Below, one piece after another: positions 49,701-58,700 of a stretch of DNA of 60,000 nt. The DNA comes from Takakia lepidozioides (lineage: Eukaryota > Streptophyta > Takakiopsida > Takakiales > Takakiaceae), in assembly GCA_030704615.1 (NCBI GenBank), contig CM060733.1, positions 7,566,001-7,626,000 of the forward strand. The letters run 5' to 3'. Position numbers and translations under genes: made by a program. Within the stretch, counting starts at the first letter, position 1, and every line of letters begins with the position of its first letter. The notes under the pieces are model-generated. The model ran no database searches, was not told where the DNA came from, and saw only the letters and a program-made list of their open reading frames with translations.

Positions 49701-52700
49701 GCCAGATAGTCGTGTCCTAAGGGAATTGTCTTGGATGTGTAGCTGGCTGCATGTCATTTGCCAAGTCTGCCCTTTGCTGCCTTTGTATACCTTATGGGGT
49801 GAATAACCAGTCCCAAGATATTTGTGTCGATTACCTTGATCTTAGGTCTGGCAGACAAAAACTTGTGATCACTTGTATCTGATGTTGCATGCGAGTCTTG
49901 GTCTTCTTCAAGGTTACAATCAGTCCAAATCTCTGGGCATCTCCTGTAAGAGATGCATCAGGTTTGCTGAGTGTGAGTTTTGTGTTTCCCCATGCAACAA
50001 GGGTATCATTCAGGCCAATACAATCTGCAACACATGTAATTTTTGTGTGGTGGCAGGTTTTATCAGGTGTGGTGCGCGCGAATAGAAGGCGAGAGGCTCG
50101 TGCTGCTGTGCAAGCCCTGGAGCGTGCCAACAAGGTGCACATGATGAGACACTATCGCACTGGTAAGACTTCATGTCCTTGACCTCCTTGCCTATGGTTA
50201 TTCAACCAATGCCTGTAAGTCTGGATTTGTCTGAAATGTCCTGACGCAAAGAGAGATCTGGGGTGGCTACACTAATGTACTATATTTCCTTCTTCAGGGA
50301 TGCAGCTTTTTAGGGTATTTTATTCAGCAAGGGAGATCGTCTGCTTTTGCGTTTATGGTGGTGAACATTCATCCACACAGCAATGTGGTTATCTCCTGGG
50401 CTCCTAATAATGCATGATAAGGACGTTTTGTATCTTGCTTGATGCAGGTGAGCTACCAGACATCGAAATCAAGCATGAGGAGATTGTCGGTCCTTTGGCA
50501 GCACTGGCAGAAAGAGACGCTACTTTTGCAAGGCTGCTGCTCACCATTGTATGTCGAGCAATATACACTCTCCCTCTCCCATCCACCACAGGTACAGACG
50601 TCAAGCCTAATGTGAGAATCGGACTTGAGGCTGCTTTGGAGCAGACCAGTAATGGTATCTCATTTGTGGCCTGCATCCAAGCCATTTGCCTCGAGGATCC
50701 AGATATTTGGATCCCACCAAAGCTCGTGGGGGCCGCCAGTCTCAAGTCAACCAATTTCCATTCAGGCATTCTCCTGCTGGAGAAGGAGATCTTGCATGAG
50801 ACCTTTCCTGAGCCAACACCTGGCAGCAGCAACAAACGACACAAGGGCGGGGGAGGCCAAGTCAATAGGGAGCAACGGCCGCTGGAGGATGCTTGGTCAG
50901 AGCTTGCTCAACTTTACAAAGCTCTAGGAGAGGAGGATATTGTTCTTGCAGTTTATCAGAAGCATCTGGCCAGCCAAGGTGCCACCCACCAAGGGTTAGA
51001 AGCCCAACTTGGGGGTGATCCTGAGCAGGCTGTGATGGTGTATGATGACCTTATCAGCCAGTACGAAGCTGGTATGTGCCTAGCCGTTTATTCAGCTCCT
51101 TGACAACTGCCTTTGAATTCAGGAAGGTTGTGGACACGAATGATGGCAGTCTGCATACGTACACTCTCCATGGGCCTTTTTACATATTCTTTCACAGACT
51201 TCGGCAATGCTTGGGAGCCTTTTTTTCGTCTGAGTTGCTATGCAGAAGTGGATTACCCCATTTTGGCTCCTTAGTCACCTGGAGGAAAGAAGACTATCTC
51301 AGATTTTTAACCGTGAATTGTGCTGTTTGGCCCAGTGCTGTAATTACCCAGCTTTGTCTTGGAAGCTTGTTCATCAGACCATAAACATTGCCTCAATACA
51401 ACTCATGTATCAGTGAGCACCCACATGGTTTGTAGCCATAGCTAAGCTGCTGACAAACTCTACAGATTTTTCTTTGCTTTGCTCGAAAGTGATACTTGAG
51501 CACAACAATATTTACTTGCCTATGCTTTTATGGGATCACTGACTTGTTGTTCGATACTAAAACTGCAGGCACTCTGGGTGGTGAAGTGTTGCCGACAGAA
51601 AAGGATATTTGGTACAATCAGCGCCTTGCTTGTCTGGCTGACTTGAATAACTGGAATGTCATTCTAGAAGAGACCTTATTGGAGATCACAAATGACGATT
51701 CTGGTGAGCCTGATTATCAACAACTATGGGAACCTAAAAAACAGGACCTTTACCTTGGCCTGTTTATAAAGGGAGCCCTGAAAGTGGCTACCTTTCATAG
51801 TTCCCTCACAGAATTTGTTCAGTTGTCGCTGGAGGATCCTGTGAAGAGACAGCGCCTATTGAATGAGTTCTCCACGCACCTGGCTACTTTGGATGTTGTG
51901 AATGATGAATGGGATAGAGCACGCTATCACCTTGCACAATGCTTCAAGAACTTCAGAAAGCGATGGTCTGCCCTACACCCCCTAGCAGTGGGAGGACGCC
52001 ACATCCAATTACGCCAGCTACAAAAGACTGTAGAGTTAGATGAGTTTGTGACTTGTATTGCCGAGAAGAAACATATGAAGCTGCCCAGGTTTCTCTCTCT
52101 CTGACTAGGTTCTGCTTGTGTCCCTTGGGGTGTAATTTTTTGTTTCTCTCTTTATCTCCTTCTCTCCTGAGGGCTTTGGGGCGGTTTAGGGTGGGCTCCC
52201 ACAACCTACGTATAGAGACTGGCAGATGGGAAAACCTGCAGCGGGAGGACCGCCTCTGTCCAGCTTGCACAGAGCGCAACCAGGAAATTGAAACTGAAGA
52301 ACAATAGTTCTTATCTTTGACTCTGGTTTCCTGTTTTCTCTCATGTTTTTCTTTCCATTTTGTCCCATAAGCTCTATGAGCTTTCCGCGGACGTTATAAA
52401 GCGCCATTTCATTTCATTTCCCTACAACGAGGCTCTGCCCCTTAGAGAATTACCCAGAGTTGAATTATGAGGCGGCACTGGCACCCCCCAGCTTCTGGGT
52501 GAAGGCATCGCATTACTGAAAGTCCTATGGTTGTGGGGGCTGGTTGTTTGGGGGGGCCCCTTTCTGTTGTTTTTGCTTTTACTTTGTCTCATAAGCTCTT
52601 AAAGCTTGTGGACATTATAAAGTTCCTGCATTTCCTGCTTCATTTCCTCCCCTCTCTTGCAGTCTCAGACTCTCTCCCATATGCTCTTTGAGTTTGTGTA

Positions 52701-55700
52701 GGTATTATAAATTTTGTTCTTGCTTGTGAATTCTGGGCACCTGCTGTCCCAGTTTCCTGGTGGGAAAAGAATCTGCAACCATTGCAGTCATCTTTTCTCC
52801 AAGCAATGCTTGGCGCCAGAGGCACAATTCCATCTCACATCCTGAGTGCAGAATTCGCATTCGTGCCACTGCAAACTGAGGCCCTCTTCCGGCTTACAAT
52901 TTTCGCGTAGGTTACATGCCCTTGGGGGGCTTGTGGCCAGAGCCCTCGCATCTATCAGGCTCAAAAATGCAGGTTTCAAACAATCCTGGTATGCTCGAGT
53001 GGATACCTTTTTTGAACGCCATGGACTCTCTGTTGCTTCACTATTACCAGTGAATCCAGAGGGGGTGGACATCACATCCAAGCACGACCGCAACAGACTC
53101 ATTGGAAGGGAGCGTATGGAACTACATGTCAGGAGAACTTGGAAGGTACCCAACCTCACGACAAAGCTCCATTTCTATCGAGAAACATTCTTGGTTCTCC
53201 GAGATGATAGAATCTTGCGGCCCAATCACCTTTGGGAGTCTTTATCTCCTCTCCTGAGGGCATTGGGGCGGTTCAGGGTGGGTTCCCACAACCTACGGAT
53301 AGAGACTGGCAAATGGGAAAACCTGCAGCGGGAGGACCGCCTATGTCCAGCTTGCACAGGGCGCAACCAGGAAATTGAAACTGAAGAACATTTCTTCTTC
53401 TTCTATTGCACTCTATACTATGAGATCCGTGGGAGATTCCACTGTCTATTCCGTGGAACCCAATCTCTCACTGAAGTCTTCCACTATGAAGATCAGAAAT
53501 GCTTGGCAGCTTACCTGCACGAGGCACTCACCCTTAGACATTCACTCGAACAATAGTTTTTATCTCTGGCTCTGGATTTTTGTTTCCTCTCTCATGTTTT
53601 CTTCCATTTTGTCCCATAAGCTCTATGAGCTTTCCGCGGATGTTATAAAGCACCATATCATTGCATTTCCTCTCTATTTGTGTGGTCTATTTCCAATTGT
53701 GACCCTTCAGCCCCAGCCCCTTGGACTTCTGTCAGACATAATAAATTCCTTTTTTCTTCGTGATGTAGCCTGAAGCAGTCCTTGGTTTGCCCTTCTATGT
53801 CCCATGGGGCATTGCTGACCATTGTGGATGTTATATAGTTTATTTCGTTATTCTTTATCTCCCACAATTTTTGGATAGAGACTGGTAGGTAGGAAAACTT
53901 GCAGCGAGAATATCGCCTATGCCCAGCATGCACCAGGCCCAACGGATGTATCAAAACTGAAGAACACTTCTTCTTTTACTGCCCTCTTGACTATGAGATC
54001 CGTGGGAGATTCCACTGTCTGTTCCGTGAAACCCAATCTCTCACAGAAGTCTTCCGTTATGAGTACCAGAAATGCTTGACAGCTTATCTGCACGAAGCTT
54101 TGACCCTAAGGCAATCCCTTGAGCAGTAGTTGCTTTTGGGCTGCTTCTGGCTCTTCTCTTTGTCTTTTATTCTCTTTCTTGTTTCTTGTTTTCCTTTTGT
54201 CCCATAAGCTCTTTGAGCTTTCTGCGGACGTTATAAAGTTTCACTTCATTTCATGTCATTTCTTTTTGAGTTGGAAGTAAGTTTTGGTTTCATACACCAT
54301 TCAGGACCCCTGGGGGCGAAATAAAGTTCTTCTTTCTTTCTTTCGACATTCGCTAGAACATTAATTGTGGTTTCTGGACTTGTTCCTCTCTCATGTTTGT
54401 CCCATAAGCTCTATGAGCTTTCCGTGGACGTTATAAAGTACTATTGCATTTCTTTCTTTCCGCGGACGTTATAAAGCACCATTTCATTTCATTCATTTCA
54501 TTTCTCATATGGATGTTTCTTACTTCACAGCTTCAGCCAGGATGACCAGAAGCGCCTAAGGTCATACTGCCACACGGCACTTTGTCTCCAGGACATCAGA
54601 AACTTTGTATTGGTTTTGGATGTGGAAATCTGTTTTGCCAATTTCAGTCTCTTGTTTTTTCCTTCTTTTGGTCAAAGCAGGAAAGCCCCAGATAAATCCT
54701 GTCTCATATCTGGAGAAGATTCATTCCTTACCCTTGCCAGAAGCATTCAGCTATGAGCTACAGAAGTGCTTAGCAGCTTAGCCCCACGAGGCAGTCTTTC
54801 CCAGTGACTTTTATGGTTTTCCTGTAAGCTCTTTTGGTTTCTTAGATCTTGTGTCTCCAGAAGTCCTCTGGACCTCTCATGGCTGGTTGTTGGGGTTTTT
54901 GCTTGGAAACCTTTCTGAATCTTCATGTATCCCTCTCTTCTGTACACATTCTGTTTGCCCAATAGGCCCTTTGTCTATCCCACAGGCACTGTGGGCGTCT
55001 TGTTGGTGTAATCTGTTTTCTGTTTCTCGGGAGATGAGTGGAAGATACTACTTGGATGTTACTAAGTTGCTTTTGTTCTCTCTGTCTCTACTTTTATTTG
55101 TTTGTTCGAACTAGTGGTTGCTTGTTGAGGGCCCCACTTGACTCCTCTTGTCCCATAAGCTCTTTGAGTATCCATGGACGTTATAAACTACCATTTCATT
55201 TCATTCTCTGTAAAAGGCCCCTCTCTCTTTCTTGTTTCTGCTCGAACAATAGTTCTTATCTCTGACTCTGGTTTCCTGTTTTCTCTCATGTTTTTCTTTC
55301 CATTTTGTCCCATAAGCTCTATGAGCTTTCCGCGGACGTTATAAAGCACCATTTCATTTCATTTCATTTCTTTCTTGTTTCATGCTTTCTCTTATCCCAT
55401 AAGCTCTTTGAGCTTTCCGCAGAAGTTATAAGGTCTCATTTCATTCCTCTTTCCCACTGACTAATAAGTGTTACTTAGCATTTGTGGTTATAGATAGAGG
55501 AGCTGATATCATAGGCGGTGGAAATCTATTGAAGTGGTCCAAGCAATCTTAGTTGTGTGAAATATAGTATAATATGGGCCTACTGCTCATTATGCTTTTT
55601 GTAATGCCAAAGTGTTGCTCATACGAATGCATTATGTAACACCTTGATCTCATACGTCTGGCTAAATTCTAACTATTTGAACCACGGTTGTGCAGATTGC

Positions 55701-58700
55701 TTAGAGAGTGGCAGAAACGATGGCCTTCACCGGAGTTTGATGATGTGGGGGCTTGGGATGACATAGTACAGAACCGGCTTCTGTTCTTTAACAAATTTCT
55801 GGGGCAAACTGATACGCAGTATGAAAGAGGGTTGAGGGCTCAGCTCCATAAAGAGAGAGCCAACTTGTATTTCCATGCAGCCAAAGGCCTGATGAAGCGG
55901 GGGGCCTACGTTGTTTCCCAGGTTGTATTCCCCTGATTCTCATAGTTTTAAAATTATTTCATGTTTGACATTCTGATTTTTCTGTTGGGTGTGTGTCGCG
56001 ATCTTCAATTAGCAATGTCATGACAGGTGTATTTACTACTACTTGAACTCTTGGACGCAGCTAACGGCCTTTTTCTGCACCTTTGGAAGCTCACTTTGGA
56101 TAAGGTTCATACTTATATGAAGCAGAGTTCCTCTTGACATGATGTGGGTCCTGTTATAAGAGTGAAAGCTGATGCCTTTTCCTTTTTTGTGTTTCTTACA
56201 GAAATATATGAAGGCCTATTCACAAATCAGGTTTGCTGAGAAAGATGAAGTTGATTATGAGCTTTTGAAGGCTCTGGTCAAACTTTGCTGCTTGCAGGCA
56301 GAGCATGTGGACACAGTGACCAAGAGAGTTGAGATGCTGCATCAGGTTGCTTTCCTGCCATATACTTCCTGCAGCCTGCAAGGACCGCAGACTTCTGCGG
56401 TCTTTCATCCATGCAGATTCAGAATGAATGTGCTTTAATGTCCATGTTTGCATCTTGAAATGAATTGTCTGCATATTTGTGAAAAGCAGACTAGCCCAAA
56501 TCAGCCTTCGTAAACATAGCAAGTCTTACCAATAGGTGGTCCCATGACAAAGTCAGACAAGGGATGCTATCACTCAGCCATCGGCTCATCGCAGGCTCTA
56601 GGGTAGGCAGGAAGATGCAGGGAGGCTGAGAAGGAATGGCTAATGAAGTTGGTTGGGGTTTTTGTGACAGGTTCTGTCATATGTTCATAGCGAAGAACAG
56701 AAGTCCCTAGAAGACCCACTCCTTATGCAAGATTTTGAAATGGTGAAAGGAAATCTCTCTTCTCGACTTGCATTGGCAAAGCTCGCATGCTTGCTTAAGG
56801 AAGATCCAGACCCACAGGAGGTTGATAAATGCTTCTCTCTATTGGGGTCGGCTTTCAAGGCGTTCTCCACCCTGGTGGGTGGAAAGACCTCATCCACAAA
56901 TGCATCCACAACCCTGCGACATGTAGCAAAGGCATCCCTTAAGTTTGGTCTCTTTTGTGATGAACTCCTGAAGATACCAAGTAGTGGGGAGCTGGGTATC
57001 ATGATTCGAGCGGGAATTCAGCAAGGCCAGCCTGCGGCAGGGCTGCCACGGTCATCAGAGTACCCAACTCTCATTGTGAGGCATGTGCTCAAAGCTCTAG
57101 CACTTGACAGCTCTGTAAGGGCACAACATGCAGTAGCCAGACTCCTCTCCTTGGTGGGACAGTACCCGGAAACACACACTGAGTTCAAGGACCTAGCTGA
57201 TCAAGTGCCCAACTGGGTTTTTGTAGCCTGGATCCCGCAGATGCTGGCTCTGATGGACCAGGAAGAGGGGGGTGCTCTCATAGGTGTGCTGGAATCCATA
57301 GCAAAGTTATACCCACAAGCTCTCTACTTCGCATTTCATGTGAGCGAGTCTGATTTCGGGAGCACAGGCCGCAACCGGACCCAGCAGTTGATGTCTCTCT
57401 TGAAGAACCCACTTCTGGAAGGGTTTATTCGAGCACTGGAAGATCTCTCTTTCCCAGAGCAGCGGCTGAAGGACGGCCTTGCGCGAATTTTGACACTCTT
57501 GGAGGGCAATGACCGGACTAAGGCCCAGGCAGTGTTTTCTGTGCTCAATCATGATTGTCTGGATCCACAGGCAATGAAAGACAAAAATCGACTGTCTGGA
57601 GAGTATAATCTGAAGTTCGCTCGCGAGTGGGGACCCCGTATAGTGAGTATAACAGCATCTATGTCTCAAGAATAGCGTGGACATGATGGATAGGTGGGAG
57701 GGACAGTATCAAAGGATTGTTGTCTTTCCCTCCTTTGTTCGCTTATGCAATTATCTGTCCCCTTCTTTTGCCCCCACTCCCCAATAAAACACTGAAAGTG
57801 AGGGGGTTGGGTTATATCAACACTTTATGCCCATTCTGTTATACCCAAATTCCTGAAGTCCATTTTCTCGGTGTTTGTGTTACTGAGGTCCAGTTTTTCC
57901 TGCTGCAAGTTGGGAATGTTGTGTCACTTTTTCTGTAGCTAATGAGAATCTATGTTGTGAAATAGAAAAGAACACACTTTTCTATTGTGGTTGACATTGT
58001 TAACTCTGTGGAGCAGGTGAAGGAATTGGGAGAGAATGGGAAAAACCTGCTGTCAATTGACGTCAAGCGATTAAAATCAATTACTATGAGCTACAACAAG
58101 CAGTTGGACAGAAAGCCCAACGGAAAATACAGTATTGCAAGTTTCTCTAAATGGCTTGCTGACTATGACCAATCATGGGGCTTGGAAGGAGACATGATAG
58201 GTGTGCACAGAGAGGGGCTGCTGCCATCAGCAATTGGCCTAAGGGAAACTGACATGCAAGGGAGGGGGATAGAGATTCCAGGGCAATACCAGAATCTCAA
58301 CACTCCTGATTTGGTGTCACACGTGCAGTTAGTGGGGTTTGATCAAACACTTGTCTGCCTAAAATCAAAACAGGCACCCAAGATTCTGACCATGAGAGGC
58401 TCTGATGAGAGAGATTACAAGTTTGTGTTGAAGTGGGGTGAAGACCTGCGGCTAGACCAACGAATTGAGCAGCTCTTTGAAGTAATGAACAGTGCTTTGA
58501 GACGGGACGCATCATGTTCAGAACGCAAGCTGTCAGTTCGAACATATGCAGTTGTCCCACTCTCAAAACAATGTGGGCTGCTCCAGTTTGTGGAAAACAC
58601 ACGTGTTCTGGAAGAGGTTGTCAAAGATGGATTGACCACGAGGCTTCCAGGCCTGATACGGCAAGGCCTAAAGCCGCTGAATACAACTCCTGATACATGT

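Larger units (their letters stand above)
48677..50056 (+). other. DNA-PKcs intron 27
   Basis: 1380 bp. It contains a 40-bp tandem duplication (about 48793-48873). A minus-strand frame at 50040-49840 reads like an eroded reverse transcriptase (LTGDAQRFGLIVTLKKTKTRM). The rest is unrecognised. Confidence 0.5.
50057..57642 (+). other. PRKDC: DNA-PKcs exons 28-34: FAT region
   Basis: About 890 residues (2813-3702). Exon 28 carries a basic helix (RANRRREARAAVQALERANKVHMMRHYRTG) aligned with the vertebrate YARKG...YRSYRHG stretch. Exon 29 begins ELPDIEIKHEEIVGPLAALAERD. Exons 30-34 follow the FAT domain, including WDDIVQNRLLFFNKF and YPTLIVRHVLKALAL. FAT wraps the kinase as a C-shaped clamp. Intron 30 is 3.6 kb and almost entirely LINE-B fragments, yet exons 30 and 31 still join in phase 2. 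Confidence 0.9.
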
